Part shown: piece after piece, positions 52,013 through 61,439 of the stretch
Layout of the letters: every line of letters begins with the position of its first letter
Numbering within the stretch: position 1 is the stretch's first letter
DNA from: Pseudomonadota bacterium
GTDB lineage: Bacteria; Pseudomonadota; Alphaproteobacteria; Rhizobiales; Rhizobiaceae
Assembly (NCBI GenBank): GCA_023404095.1
Contig: JAEYDD010000032.1
Location: forward strand, 1-64,000
DNA: 64,000 nucleotides
Direction of reading: 5' to 3'
Notes under the pieces: model-generated
What the model was told of the DNA's origin: nothing
Seen by the model: the letters and a program-made list of their open reading frames with translations, nothing else
The model's database searches: none
Translations under genes and position numbers: made by a program

Positions 52013-54661
52013 ATGCACGAAGACGCCGAAAACGCCTCCGGCATGGACCATAGCGACAGCCTTGCGGCACGCCTTCGCCGCAAGCGTGCCTTGGCGCGCG
52101 CGGTTTTGTTCGCCGAACGCCTTCTGCCGAAACTGCTGCCGGTGGCCCTTCTCGTTGCGACCTTCCTGGCGCTGACCTGGTTCGGCTATTTCCGCTACGT
52201 GCCGGCATGGCTGCATCTTGCGACGCTCGGCGGTTTTGCGCTCGCGTTCGTCGTGCTGGCCGCCAGGCTGCGGCACGCCGCCTGGCCACAGGTCGAGCAG
52301 GCGGACCGGATGCTGGAGCAGCGAAACGGACTCTCCCATCAGGCGATCCAGGTGCAGACGGATCGTCCCGCCGGCGGCGGGCCGGTCGCAGACGCGCTGT
52401 GGCGCGAACACCGGACCCGCATGGCGCGGACGATCGGTTTGCTCCAGCCAGGCCTGCCGCGCCCCGATATTGCGCGCTTCGACCGGTACGGTCTGCGGGC
52501 GATCCCGGTCTTGCTGGTCGTGATAGCCTTCGCGTTCTCCTATTCCAACCGTGCCGGCCTTCTGATCGACGCCCTCCATCTGCACCAGCCGGCAGCCGAC
52601 AGGCCGGACGTCCGTATCGACGCCTGGGTCACTCCGCCGGCCCATACCGGCCGTGCGCCGATGTTTTTGACCGGCACTGCGGAACCGGCGGACGGACCGT
52701 TGCGGATACCGCAATTCAGCGAGTTGACCGTGCGGGTCACCGGCGGGAACCTGGCCGGGGACGTCACCTATCGGCCGGACGGCGAAGAGGCGGCCGTCAT
52801 CCGCCCCGAGCAGCCTAAAACCGATGCCGAAAAGCCCGAGGCGGGTGAAGCGACCGAAGCAGGCGTTCCCGCAAACGCCGAGCCGCAGCAGGCTGCGGAC
52901 AACCAGCCCAAAACGCTGCGCCACAAGATCCTGAAGGACGGCACACTTTCGCTCGACGGTCGGGAATGGGCCTTCAGCGTCATCCCCGATCACGTCCCCG
53001 AGATCGCCTTTGACGGCGTACCCCACAGGACCGTCGCCGCCGCCCTGGAGATCAGCTTCATCGCGAAGGACGATTACGGCATACAGGAAGCGCATGCGGA
53101 GATCGTGCCGGCGGACGAGCCGGCGGCGGACGCACGTCCCCTCTATCCGCCGCCCGAATATCGGCTAGACCTTCCACGCCGCAATAGTCGTGAAGCGAAG
53201 GGCACGACGAGCCGCAACCTCAGTGAGCACCCGCTGGCCGGCAAGCGAGTCCGCATCACGCTCGTCGCACGCGATGCCGCTGGACAGGAGGGCCGCAGCC
53301 AGCCGCAGGAGATGGTTCTGCCGGCCAAGGCCTTCTTCGAGCCGCTCGCAGCCGCAGTCGCCGAACAGCGCCAGACCTTCTCGCTCGATGCCAACCAGTT
53401 GCCGCGGGCGATTGCGCTGAACGAAGCGCTGATGATGCGGCCGGAGGAGACGATACCTGACCCGATCCATTTCCTGCTGATCAAGTCGGCACAGGAACGC
53501 ATGCGGCTTGCCCGCAACGACGATCAGCTCCGTGAGGCCGCCGATTATCTCTGGGAAATCGCACTCGGCATCGAGGACGGCAACCTTTCGCTCGCCGACC
53601 GCCGCCTGCGCGAGGCGCAGCAGGCACTCTCCGAGGCGCTGGACCGCAACGCCTCCGACGAGGAAATCGCCAAGCTGATGCAGGAACTGCGCGAGGCGAT
53701 GCAGGCCTATCTGCAGGAACTGGCCCGCCAGGCCCAGAAGAACGGCCAGATGCAGCAGAGCGCGCAGCAGGGCCAGATACTGCGCCAGCAGGATCTGGAA
53801 CGCATGATGGATCAGATCGAGAACCTCGCACGCTCAGGCGCCAAGGACCAGGCCCAGCAGATGCTTTCCGAAATGCAGCGCATGCTCAACAACCTGCAGG
53901 CCGGGCGGCGCCCGCAACAGCAGGGCCAGCAGTCGGATGCCATGCGCCAGCAGATGGACAAGCTCGGCAAGCTTATGCAGGAACAGCAGAAGCTGATGGA
54001 CCAGACGTTCAACTTCGATCAGGCGCTGCGCGACCGCATGCAGCGTGGCGATCCGCTGCCGGGCGAAGAGGAAATGTTCGGCGACCCCGGTGACGAGGGC
54101 CAGCAGCAACAGCAGGAGCAGCAGGGCGAGCAGGGACAGTCCCCGACCGACCAGATGACGGAAGAGCAGTTGCGTCAGGCACTGAAGGATCTGAAGGCGC
54201 AGCAAGAGGCGCTTTCCAAACAGCTCGGCGAGCTGCAGAAGGGCCTGCAGGACATGGGCATCGAGCCCGGAGAGGGCTTTGGCCAGGCCGGTCGAGAGAT
54301 GGACGGCGCTTCGCAATCGCTCGGCAAAGGCCAGGGCGAGGCCGCCGTCGGCAGCCAGGGACGGGCACTTGAAGCGCTGCGTCAGGGCGCCCAGGACATG
54401 ATGAACCAGATGCAGGCCATGGGTCAGGCTGGCGAAGGCCAGGGCCAGCCGCAAATGGGGCGCAATGGCCGCGATCCCCTCGGGCGCGAGCGTCCCGATA
54501 CCGCCGAAGGCCCCGATTACGACGGGCGCACCCGTGTTCCGGAAGAGATCGACATTCAGCGCGCCAGGGAAATCCTGGAAGAGATACGCCGCCGCCTTGG
54601 CACCGGCAGCGCGCCGGTCATGGAACGCAACTACCTGGAGCGCCTGCTCGGAATCGAATGA
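52013..54661 (+). CDS. TIGR02302 (DUF4175) family membrane protein
   Basis: Large protein of 882 residues of unknown function that is conserved in alphaproteobacteria. It has an N-terminal membrane region with about three spans (near 38-80 and 160-180), a periplasm-type middle part with VPEIAFDGVPHRTVAA and DDYGIQEA, and a C-terminal third that is unusually Gln/Met/Glu-rich (for example QQQQQEQQGEQGQ) and likely helical or disordered. GAGGAT precedes the ATG. It follows lysA and may share its transcript in part. Confidence 0.87.
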   Translation: MHEDAENASGMDHSDSLAARLRRKRALARAVLFAERLLPKLLPVALLVATFLALTWFGYFRYVPAWLHLATLGGFALAFVVLAARLRHAAWPQVEQADRMLEQRNGLSHQAIQVQTDRPAGGGPVADALWREHRTRMARTIGLLQPGLPRPDIARFDRYGLRAIPVLLVVIAFAFSYSNRAGLLIDALHLHQPAADRPDVRIDAWVTPPAHTGRAPMFLTGTAEPADGPLRIPQFSELTVRVTGGNLAGDVTYRPDGEEAAVIRPEQPKTDAEKPEAGEATEAGVPANAEPQQAADNQPKTLRHKILKDGTLSLDGREWAFSVIPDHVPEIAFDGVPHRTVAAALEISFIAKDDYGIQEAHAEIVPADEPAADARPLYPPPEYRLDLPRRNSREAKGTTSRNLSEHPLAGKRVRITLVARDAAGQEGRSQPQEMVLPAKAFFEPLAAAVAEQRQTFSLDANQLPRAIALNEALMMRPEETIPDPIHFLLIKSAQERMRLARNDDQLREAADYLWEIALGIEDGNLSLADRRLREAQQALSEALDRNASDEEIAKLMQELREAMQAYLQELARQAQKNGQMQQSAQQGQILRQQDLERMMDQIENLARSGAKDQAQQMLSEMQRMLNNLQAGRRPQQQGQQSDAMRQQMDKLGKLMQEQQKLMDQTFNFDQALRDRMQRGDPLPGEEEMFGDPGDEGQQQQQEQQGEQGQSPTDQMTEEQLRQALKDLKAQQEALSKQLGELQKGLQDMGIEPGEGFGQAGREMDGASQSLGKGQGEAAVGSQGRALEALRQGAQDMMNQMQAMGQAGEGQGQPQMGRNGRDPLGRERPDTAEGPDYDGRTRVPEEIDIQRAREILEEIRRRLGTGSAPVMERNYLERLLGIE

Positions 54662-54777
54662 CGGCATCGGGGCGATCCCGCTGCCGCGCCATTCCACCGT
54701 CTCCCAATTTGGACACCGCGATTGGCAGTTCGCAGGTCATGTCCACGGCACATCCCCCTCACATGAAAGGACCACAG

Positions 54778-55350
54778 ATGAAGGGAGGCGTCTGGCTCAA
54801 CGAGCCCGCGACATGGAGCGGGAACGACGGCGTTGTCGAAGTGACCACGGATCACGGAAGCGATTTCTGGGGCGAGACGCACTATGGCTTCACGCGCGAC
54901 AGTGGCCATTTTCTCGGTTTTCGAACGGGCAGCGCGTTCACTGCGCAGTTGCGCGTGCGAGCGGGATACGAGGCGCTCTACGACCAGGCCGGCATCATGG
55001 TTCGAATAGACGACGCGCGCTGGGTCAAGGCGGGCGTCGAGCTGTCGGACGGGCAGGCAATGTTGAGCAGCGTCCTGACCGATGGGCAATCCGACTGGGC
55101 CACGGCTGCCTGTCCCTTCGACCCCTCAGATTTTCGAATGCGGGCAACGGTGTCTGGGGGCGTATTGCGCTTGCAGGTCTCGGGCGATGGCAAGCGGTGG
55201 CCGCTCGTCCGTCTGGCGCCCTTTCCGGTCGCGCCATCCTACCTCGTCGGCCCGATGTGCTGTACGCCGGAGCGCGCCGGGCTCAAGGTCGTATTTTCCG
55301 AGTTCAGCCTGTCGCCTCCGCTCGGGAAGGACCTGCACGATCTCAGTTGA
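54778..55350 (+). CDS. DUF1349 domain protein
   Basis: 190-residue soluble protein of the DUF1349 family, a jelly-roll beta-sandwich related to carbohydrate-binding lectin-like folds. Conserved features include WGETHYGFTRDSGHF, YDQAGIMVRIDDARWVKAGVELSDG and a C-terminal GLKVVFSEFSL. There is no signal peptide, so it is cytoplasmic. AAAGGA precedes the chosen ATG. It converges with cpdR with only 2 bases between the stops. Confidence 0.87.
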   Translation: MKGGVWLNEPATWSGNDGVVEVTTDHGSDFWGETHYGFTRDSGHFLGFRTGSAFTAQLRVRAGYEALYDQAGIMVRIDDARWVKAGVELSDGQAMLSSVLTDGQSDWATAACPFDPSDFRMRATVSGGVLRLQVSGDGKRWPLVRLAPFPVAPSYLVGPMCCTPERAGLKVVFSEFSLSPPLGKDLHDLS

Positions 55351-55352
55351 GC

Positions 55353-55712
55353 TTATGCAGCCAGCGCGCGGGCGACGGCGGTGCGGATATCCGGCAGGCT
55401 GAAAGGTTTCGCGACCACATCGACGATCTTCTCGGCAAGATCCTCTGCGCGCTCGCGCTGCTCGGCATACCCGGTCATCAGGAGGATCTTGAGGTCGGGA
55501 TGTGCCTGTGCTGCGCGATGGGCAAGCTCGATGCCGTCCATGACCGGCATGCGGATGTCGGACAGAAGCAGGTCGAACCGGCTCTCTGCCAGCGTCTCCA
55601 GGCCCTGTGCGCCGTCGGCCGCTTCGACCGTCTCGTGCCCGTCGAGCCGCAGCGCGCGCGCAACGAAGATACGAAGCGAATCCTCGTCTTCCGTGATCAG
55701 AATTCTCGCCAT
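55353..55712 (-). CDS. cpdR: Single-domain response regulator CpdR
   Basis: 119-residue receiver domain without output domain. Phosphoacceptor Asp52 (LLLSDIRMP), Thr80 (LLMTGYAEQ) and Lys102 (VVAKPF) are present, and MARILITEDEDSLRIFVARAL matches the CpdR signature. In Caulobacter and Sinorhizobium, unphosphorylated CpdR directs ClpXP toward cell-cycle regulators; it is dephosphorylated through ChpT. The protein ends in Ala-Ala, as expected for a ClpXP-degraded CpdR. hpt lies upstream on the same strand, 137 bases away. Confidence 0.93.
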   Translation of the reverse strand: MARILITEDEDSLRIFVARALRLDGHETVEAADGAQGLETLAESRFDLLLSDIRMPVMDGIELAHRAAQAHPDLKILLMTGYAEQRERAEDLAEKIVDVVAKPFSLPDIRTAVARALAA

Positions 55713-55849
55713 GGTGTTCCCTTCGAGCCGTCCATCCGGCCCTGTCCGTCGGGCGCAAGACGCGCCGCTGTTAGCGCTGCCCCGTGCCAGAAAAGACCAG
55801 AGTTTCGTTTGCGATCGGTAAACGGCGGGAAGGGAAATCGCGCGGCCGG

Positions 55850-56395
55850 CTATTCGGCGTCGCCCGTCACTACCCCGACGAAGGGCAGTTCGCGGAAGGC
55901 ATAGGCGACGTCCATGCCGTATCCGACGACGAAATGATCTGGGCACTCGAAGCCGACATAGTCGGCCTCCAGGTCCGTCTGGCGCTTGACGCGCTTGTCC
56001 AGAAGGACGGCAATGGTCACGTGATTGGCACCGCGTTCGAGCAGAAGCTCCTTGGCGAACTGCAGGGTACGACCGGATTCCAGAATGTCGTCGATCAACA
56101 GGATGTCGCGGCCATGGACGTCGCTGTCGATATCTTTGACGATCTTGACAGTCTGCGACGTCGTTCCCTTGCCGTAGCTGGAAAGCGTGATGAACTCGAC
56201 CTCGGGCGCGAGCCCGGTCGCGTGCATGGCGCGAATCAGGTCTGCCGCGAAGATGAAGGAGCCCTTCAGGATCGAGATCACCAGCAGGTCCTTCGTCGGA
56301 CCCGACTTGATCTGCGCGGCCATCTCCGAATTGCGCCGGGCGATTTCCTCGGCGCTATAGAGCGTTTCGATTTTCTTCCCGCGCACTACTTGCAT
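55850..56395 (-). CDS. hpt: Hypoxanthine phosphoribosyltransferase
   Basis: Purine salvage enzyme of 181 residues that makes IMP or GMP from hypoxanthine or guanine and PRPP. The PRPP-binding motif is ILLIDDILESGRTL, preceded by VISILKGSFIF and FITLSSYG typical of the Hpt group. The start at M-Q-V-V-R-G-K-K gives the normal length; the frame extends further without resemblance. Neighbouring cpdR is a conserved order. Confidence 0.96.
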   Translation of the reverse strand: MQVVRGKKIETLYSAEEIARRNSEMAAQIKSGPTKDLLVISILKGSFIFAADLIRAMHATGLAPEVEFITLSSYGKGTTSQTVKIVKDIDSDVHGRDILLIDDILESGRTLQFAKELLLERGANHVTIAVLLDKRVKRQTDLEADYVGFECPDHFVVGYGMDVAYAFRELPFVGVVTGDAE

Positions 56396-56459
56396 CGCGA
56401 CCTGGCTCCCACGGCGTTTCGGCTTGCGGCATCTGCCGCTCCGCTGCCGCATAGCACAC

Positions 56460-57152
56460 TCACCGCTGCAACGCATCCTCGGACAGAAGCGAAACCGCGA
56501 CTTTCGGCAGTCCTGCGCCGGTATGGGGGATTTTTAGCGCAAAGGGGCGGCTCGCTCCGGCGGGCATGCGGCCGTCCGTCAATTCGATCCGGTGCCGCGC
56601 GGTCCCCCGGCCGCCACCGACGACGTCGACGACGAGCGACGGCACCGCACGCTCCTCGCGCGACCGGTTTTCCAGCGTTCCGTAGATGGAAAGAACCTTC
56701 ATTCCGTCCCGGTCGTCGAGCGAGTAGGTCACGCCGCCAACCTGCAACCTGTCGGCCTCAGTGCCGGCGGAAAAGACGGTTGCCAGGGCCGAAAGCCCGC
56801 CCGCGAAGAAGAAGGAGCCGGCGACGCTGCCGGCCAAGACGGTCCCGAATGCGCGCGCCGGCAGGATCTGCAGAGCCTGCTCCATGAGCCGCACTGCCCG
56901 CACCAGTCCCTTGACCGCCAACCCTGCGCCACATGAAGCGAAGGACCGCAGTCCCGAGGTTCCGCGCAGGCCATTGTCGTTGCGCGCAAAGTCTTGCGGT
57001 GCTGCCGGAGAATCCGTCACGACGACGAAATCGGCGTCGACGATCTCGGGTATTTTCCGGCGCGGAACGGGGTTTCTCCGTTGCCGGCCGGGCTCCGGCG
57101 GCAGGAGATCGATCGGGACGCTTTTCTCGCGCCTTGCGCCGAATGATGTCAT
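56460..57152 (-). CDS. Conserved membrane protein upstream of hpt and divergent from ftsE
   Basis: 230 residues. One hydrophobic segment lies at about 98-125 (ILPARAFGTVLAGSVAGSFFFAGGL). The C-terminal domain (GMKVLSIYGTLENRSREERAVPSLVVDVV) resembles the DUF3426-like or FxLYD-type sandwich of MJ0042 zinc-finger proteins that sit beside ftsE in other rhizobia. The expected N-terminal zinc ribbon (CPxC pairs) is absent. The function is unknown. Confidence 0.75.
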   Translation of the reverse strand: MTSFGARREKSVPIDLLPPEPGRQRRNPVPRRKIPEIVDADFVVVTDSPAAPQDFARNDNGLRGTSGLRSFASCGAGLAVKGLVRAVRLMEQALQILPARAFGTVLAGSVAGSFFFAGGLSALATVFSAGTEADRLQVGGVTYSLDDRDGMKVLSIYGTLENRSREERAVPSLVVDVVGGGRGTARHRIELTDGRMPAGASRPFALKIPHTGAGLPKVAVSLLSEDALQR

Positions 57153-57344
57153 GGCGGTGCTCCTGTCGTGCTCGTCCGACGGGTTTCACCCGCAAAAAGT
57201 CGGGCATTGAATCGATTGCTTACCAAACGTAAACCATACTGGTTAATGCTTCGGAAACCGGCCTTGGATGGGCTTTGATTCCGTGCCATCGGCGAGATGC
57301 GAAAGGCGCGTCATACGCGCGAAGACGAAAACCGGATTGTCCCT

Positions 57345-58004
57345 TTGATACACTTCGAGAATGTCGGCCTGAGATACGGGATGGGTCCGGAAGTGCTCCG
57401 CGACCTCACCTTCGACATTCCGCGCCGATCCTTCCAGTTCCTTACCGGGCCGTCGGGGGCGGGAAAATCGACGCTGCTGAAGCTGCTGTTCCTGTCGCTG
57501 CAGCCGACGCGCGGGCTTGTGCGCACCTTCGATCGCGACATCGCAACGATCCCGCGCGACGAACTGCCGATGCTGCGGCGCCGGATCGGCATCGTCTTCC
57601 AGGACTTCCGCCTGCTCGACCATCTGACGACCTACGAGAACGTCGCCCTTCCGTTAAGGGTGCGCGGCAAGGAAGAGGCAAGCTACCGCGCCGACGTGCT
57701 CGATCTTTTGAAATGGGTCGGCCTCGGCGAGCGGATCAACGTCCTGCCTCCAGTGCTTTCCGGCGGGGAGAAACAGCGTGCGGCCATCGCCCGCGCCCTG
57801 ATCGACCGCCCGGAACTGCTGCTCGCCGACGAACCGACCGGCAACGTCGATCCGCCGATGGCGCGACGCTTGCTGAGCCTGTTCATGGAGCTGAATCGCC
57901 TCGGAACCGCCGTCGTCATCGCCACCCACGACCTGTCGCTGATGGATCAGGTGGATGCGCGGCGCATGATTCTCTCGCAAGGGCGGCTCGACATCTATGA
58001 ATGA
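57345..58004 (+). CDS. ftsE: Cell division ATP-binding protein FtsE
   Basis: ATPase partner of FtsX that activates periplasmic peptidoglycan hydrolases at the septum. With the TTG at 57345 as first codon the protein has 219 residues, the family length and start (I-H-F-E-N-V-G-L-R-Y-G); an ATG at 57297 would add 16 basic residues. Walker A GPSGAGKST is at 35-43, LSGGEKQRAAIARAL and LLLADEPTGN follow. The stop overlaps the start of ftsX by 8 bases. Confidence 0.93.
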   Translation: MIHFENVGLRYGMGPEVLRDLTFDIPRRSFQFLTGPSGAGKSTLLKLLFLSLQPTRGLVRTFDRDIATIPRDELPMLRRRIGIVFQDFRLLDHLTTYENVALPLRVRGKEEASYRADVLDLLKWVGLGERINVLPPVLSGGEKQRAAIARALIDRPELLLADEPTGNVDPPMARRLLSLFMELNRLGTAVVIATHDLSLMDQVDARRMILSQGRLDIYE

Positions 58005-59004
58005 GGCAGCCACACGCCCGCAGCCGCAGGAGGGCAACCAGAAGCGCCCGGAGATGCGCGTCCGCCCGACTGCGCCCATCGTGCCGCCGGCGAACGTCTC
58101 CGGCAACGCACTGATGTTCGTCATCGCCATCATGGCCTTTCTGGCCTGCCTGACCTACGGCGCTGTGAGCATGGTGCGGGCAACCGCGGCAAGCTGGCAA
58201 AGCCAGATCTCCCGCGAGATTACCATCCAGATCAAGCCGGACGACGGTCTGGACATGGACGCGGCGCTGCGCGACGCCCGCGACCTGGCGCTGACCTTCA
58301 CCGGCACGAAGGACGGCACGATCGTCGACCGCGCCGCGACCGCCAGGCTGCTTGAGCCCTGGCTCGGCGAGGGGCTCGACCTGGATGAACTGCCAGTGCC
58401 GCGGCTTGTCATCATCACCATCGACGAGCAGAACCCGCCGGACTTCGGCGCGATGCGACAGGCGCTGACTGAAACCATTCCGCAGGCCTTTCTCGACGAT
58501 CACCGCACCTGGGTGAACAGGCTCGTCACCATGGCGAGGACAACGGCCTGGATCGGCATCGGCGTCTTGATTCTCGTCTTCTCCGCCATGGTCCTGACGG
58601 TCGTCTTCGCCACCCGCGGCGCCTTGTCCGGCAACCGCCACATCATTGAGGTGCTGCATTTCGTCGGCGCTGAAGCGGGGTTCGTCGCCTCCGAATTCCA
58701 GAAGCATTTCCTGAAGATCAGCCTGAAAGGCTCCTTTGCGGGCGGCGCTCTGGCGGCAATCGTCTTCGCCATCGCCGGATACTGGCAAAACCGGACACTG
58801 GCCACGCCGGAAAGCGACCAGGCCACCGCCCTGTTCGGTAACTTCTCCGTGGGGCTGAGCGGCTATCTCGGCATTGCCGCCACGATGATCGTGATCGCGC
58901 TGCTGACGACGCTAACGGCGCGCTTCACCGTCATGCGCACGATCTTCGAGATCGACCGCATCCGCTCCGACCCCGCGCGCACCGACGACCTGCCGGATAC
59001 ATGA
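57997..59004 (+). CDS. ftsX: Cell division protein FtsX
   Basis: Inner membrane partner of FtsE, 335 residues. The cytoplasmic N-terminal 40 residues are Pro/Arg-rich; four spans (about 37-60, 185-207, 250-270 and 295-315) enclose the large periplasmic loop that binds hydrolase activators. GNRHIIEVLHFVGAE fits the ABC coupling part. It overlaps ftsE by 8 bases and is followed by ydcF after 66 bases. Confidence 0.94.
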   Translation: MNEAATRPQPQEGNQKRPEMRVRPTAPIVPPANVSGNALMFVIAIMAFLACLTYGAVSMVRATAASWQSQISREITIQIKPDDGLDMDAALRDARDLALTFTGTKDGTIVDRAATARLLEPWLGEGLDLDELPVPRLVIITIDEQNPPDFGAMRQALTETIPQAFLDDHRTWVNRLVTMARTTAWIGIGVLILVFSAMVLTVVFATRGALSGNRHIIEVLHFVGAEAGFVASEFQKHFLKISLKGSFAGGALAAIVFAIAGYWQNRTLATPESDQATALFGNFSVGLSGYLGIAATMIVIALLTTLTARFTVMRTIFEIDRIRSDPARTDDLPDT

Positions 59005-59070
59005 CCGAGGCCCGCCATCGCATGCCTACGGACTCGTCCTTGCCGCAATCCCGGGTTAAATAGAAGAATC

Positions 59071-59793
59071 ATGGCTACCATGGACGAAACGAGACACCTG
59101 ACGCAGAAGGAGGGGCAACCGGCGCGCAAGCGCTGGCGGATTCGCCCGATCCGTCGGTTTGTCCGCGCGTTCCTGGTGTTCCTGCTCGTCTTTTGCGGCG
59201 GCATGATCGGTGGCTTCCTGTATTTCGCAGAAACCATCGCCGCCATGGAAACTCCGAGAAATCCGCGCGCGGATGCTATCGTGGTCCTGACGGGCGGCTT
59301 CCAGCGCATCGATCAGGCGATCGGCCTTCTGAAACAGGGCGCGGGCAAGCGTCTGCTGATCTCAGGCGCCAATCCGAGCACGTCCGGCACGCAGATCCGC
59401 AAATTCACCCAGAGTTCTTCAAGCCTGTTCGATTGCTGCGTCGATATCGGCTACGACGCGATGGATACGATCGGCAACGCCAACGAGACGGCGCGGTGGA
59501 TCAGCGACCATGGCTACCGAACCGTTCTGGTGGTGACCAACAACTACCATATGCCCCGCAGCCTGCTGGAACTTCGGCGCAGCGATGCCGAGACGGAATT
59601 CGTGTCCTACCCGGTGATCAATTCCGACCTGAGGAACGGCAGCTGGCTCGGCGAGCCGCACGTGATGAAGGCTATGCTTTCCGAGTATGTGAAATACTCC
59701 GCCGCTCTGGTGCGCGACATGATCGGCGCCGGCACGGCAAGCGGCCTACGCCGCGACGCCCAGACCCATGCCGCACTTGTGGAAGAGAACTGA
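59071..59793 (+). CDS. YdcF/SanA-like protein (DUF218)
   Basis: 240-residue protein with one N-terminal span (FVRAFLVFLLVFCGGMIGGFLYF) and a periplasmic DUF218 domain: ADAIVVLTGGFQRIDQAIGLL, NANETARW and VVTNNYHMPRS. ElyC and SanA of this family affect envelope glycan lipid handling in E. coli. Two ATGs (59071 and 59080) are close. The position after ftsEX and before plsC is conserved in rhizobia and suggests an envelope role. Confidence 0.9.
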   Translation: MATMDETRHLTQKEGQPARKRWRIRPIRRFVRAFLVFLLVFCGGMIGGFLYFAETIAAMETPRNPRADAIVVLTGGFQRIDQAIGLLKQGAGKRLLISGANPSTSGTQIRKFTQSSSSLFDCCVDIGYDAMDTIGNANETARWISDHGYRTVLVVTNNYHMPRSLLELRRSDAETEFVSYPVINSDLRNGSWLGEPHVMKAMLSEYVKYSAALVRDMIGAGTASGLRRDAQTHAALVEEN

Positions 59794-59861
59794 GCAGCCC
59801 GGTTTGCGACGCGAAAAATATCGTGTAGTCAGGCGTGTCTTCCTCAGAGAGCACTTGCCTG

Positions 59862-60653
59862 ATGATCGTTCTGCGCTCCATCCTTTTCAACATCGCCTTC
59901 TATCTCAACCTGATCGCGCAGATGGTCGTGTTGACGCCGGTCTATTTTCTGCTTCCGCGCAAGAAGGCCTATGTCATCGCCAAGAACTGGGCGCGCAGCA
60001 ATCACTGGCTCTTCGCCAAGATCGTCGGCGCCACCTTCGAAATCGAGGGCCTGGAGAACATTCCGAAGGGCCAGGGCTACATATTCGCGCCGAAGCACCA
60101 GTCGTTCTGGGACGCCTATGCGCTTTTGCCCTGGCAGGACGACCCCTTCTACATTCTCAAACGCGAGCTGACGTGGATCCCCCTGTTCGGCTGGTATCTC
60201 ATCAAGCAGCGAATGGTGCCGGTCGATCGCGGCGCGCGCGGCAAGGCGATGGCGGCGGTGATGGAGCGCGCCAAGGCCGAGATGAGAAGCGGCCGCCAGC
60301 TCATCATCTATCCGGAAGGCACGCGCCGCCCGCCGGGCGCCCCGCCGGAATACAAGTACGGCATCGCCCGCCTCTACCGAGACCTCCAGGTGCCTGTCCT
60401 GCCGGTCGTCATGCATCCGGGCCTGTTCTGGCCGCGACGCAAGTTCCTGCGCTATCCTGGCCACTTCAAGGTCCGCATCCTGCCGCCCGTGCCCGCCGGG
60501 ATGGACCCGGACGCGTTTCTGGCCCACCTGATCGACGTGATGGAGACGGCAAGCGACAAGCTGCTTCTGGACACCGTTGAGGCAAATCCGCACCTGCCGC
60601 TACCACCTACGGCAGCCGCCCGGGTGGCAGAACTTCGTTCACGCCATGCCTGA
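59862..60653 (+). CDS. plsC: 1-acyl-sn-glycerol-3-phosphate acyltransferase
   Basis: Makes phosphatidic acid from lysophosphatidic acid at the inner membrane. The 263-residue protein has an N-terminal span, the catalytic HX4D (His79-QSFW-Asp84), and the substrate-binding YPEGTRRPPGAPPEYKYG. It follows ydcF after 68 bases. Convergent with chaC. Confidence 0.95.
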   Translation: MIVLRSILFNIAFYLNLIAQMVVLTPVYFLLPRKKAYVIAKNWARSNHWLFAKIVGATFEIEGLENIPKGQGYIFAPKHQSFWDAYALLPWQDDPFYILKRELTWIPLFGWYLIKQRMVPVDRGARGKAMAAVMERAKAEMRSGRQLIIYPEGTRRPPGAPPEYKYGIARLYRDLQVPVLPVVMHPGLFWPRRKFLRYPGHFKVRILPPVPAGMDPDAFLAHLIDVMETASDKLLLDTVEANPHLPLPPTAAARVAELRSRHA

Positions 60654-60706
60654 CGCGTCATCACTCCTGACCGGTACTCCTGACCGGCCGGTGAGTCTGG
60701 GGCGCC

Positions 60707-61246
60707 TCAGCGCCCGTTCACGAGGCGCTCGACCGAGCGTCCTACCTCTTCCAGCCAATGATCTCGGATTCCCATCTCGCGCAGGTGGGCGAGCGTATTG
60801 GCAACGTATTCGGTATTCGGACCGGACTTGCCCCACGCAGTGCTGACGGTCGCCGCGGCGTCTTCGACCGTCAACGCCCCCGCATATTGGTGGTGCGCCC
60901 GATCGATCACGTAGGCAAGCGCCGGCTTGCGGACGCCGCCTGCGAGTGTCACGGGAAGCGTGCGTTCCTTGTAGACGTGTGTGACGAGTTCGCGTTCACG
61001 CAGATAGTCGAGCACCGCATGCCATCGCTGTGGCGCGACGCGAAAGGCCATGCCGCGGCAGGATCCGCCACGATCGAGGCCGAGGACCAGCCCCGGCTTC
61101 TCCGGCGTTCCCCTGTGAACCCAGGAGCGCACGCAAAGCGAGCGCCGAAATCCGTGCAGGCGGGCAGGCTGGCTATCCTCGACCTCGAAACCCGGATTCC
61201 ACATCAGCGAGCCATAGCCGAAAACCCAAAATTCTTCCGTATCCAC
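60707..61246 (-). CDS. chaC: ChaC-like gamma-glutamylcyclotransferase
   Basis: Degrades glutathione to oxoproline and Cys-Gly in the cytoplasm. The 179-residue protein has the substrate-cavity motif VFGYGSLMW (residues 8-16) and the family pattern FRRSLCVRSWVHRGTPEKPGLVLGL; the catalytic Glu is probably that of VYKERTL. It is divergent from the DUF2125 gene. Confidence 0.93.
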   Translation of the reverse strand: MDTEEFWVFGYGSLMWNPGFEVEDSQPARLHGFRRSLCVRSWVHRGTPEKPGLVLGLDRGGSCRGMAFRVAPQRWHAVLDYLRERELVTHVYKERTLPVTLAGGVRKPALAYVIDRAHHQYAGALTVEDAAATVSTAWGKSGPNTEYVANTLAHLREMGIRDHWLEEVGRSVERLVNGR

Positions 61247-61439
61247 CGCGCCTTACCGTTTTCCACCTGAATGCCGCCGCAATTGCCGGCTCTCTGCCGC
61301 CATCGGGCAATCTAAGGCTGATCCCGAAAACTGCGAAGCGGTTTTCGGTCAGGATTCACGATAAAACAAACCGCTGGAACCGCGAATCGACACGGTCTTT
61401 TCCGGTCCTTTTTTTCTTCCGTCCTATGGGGTGCAAAGC

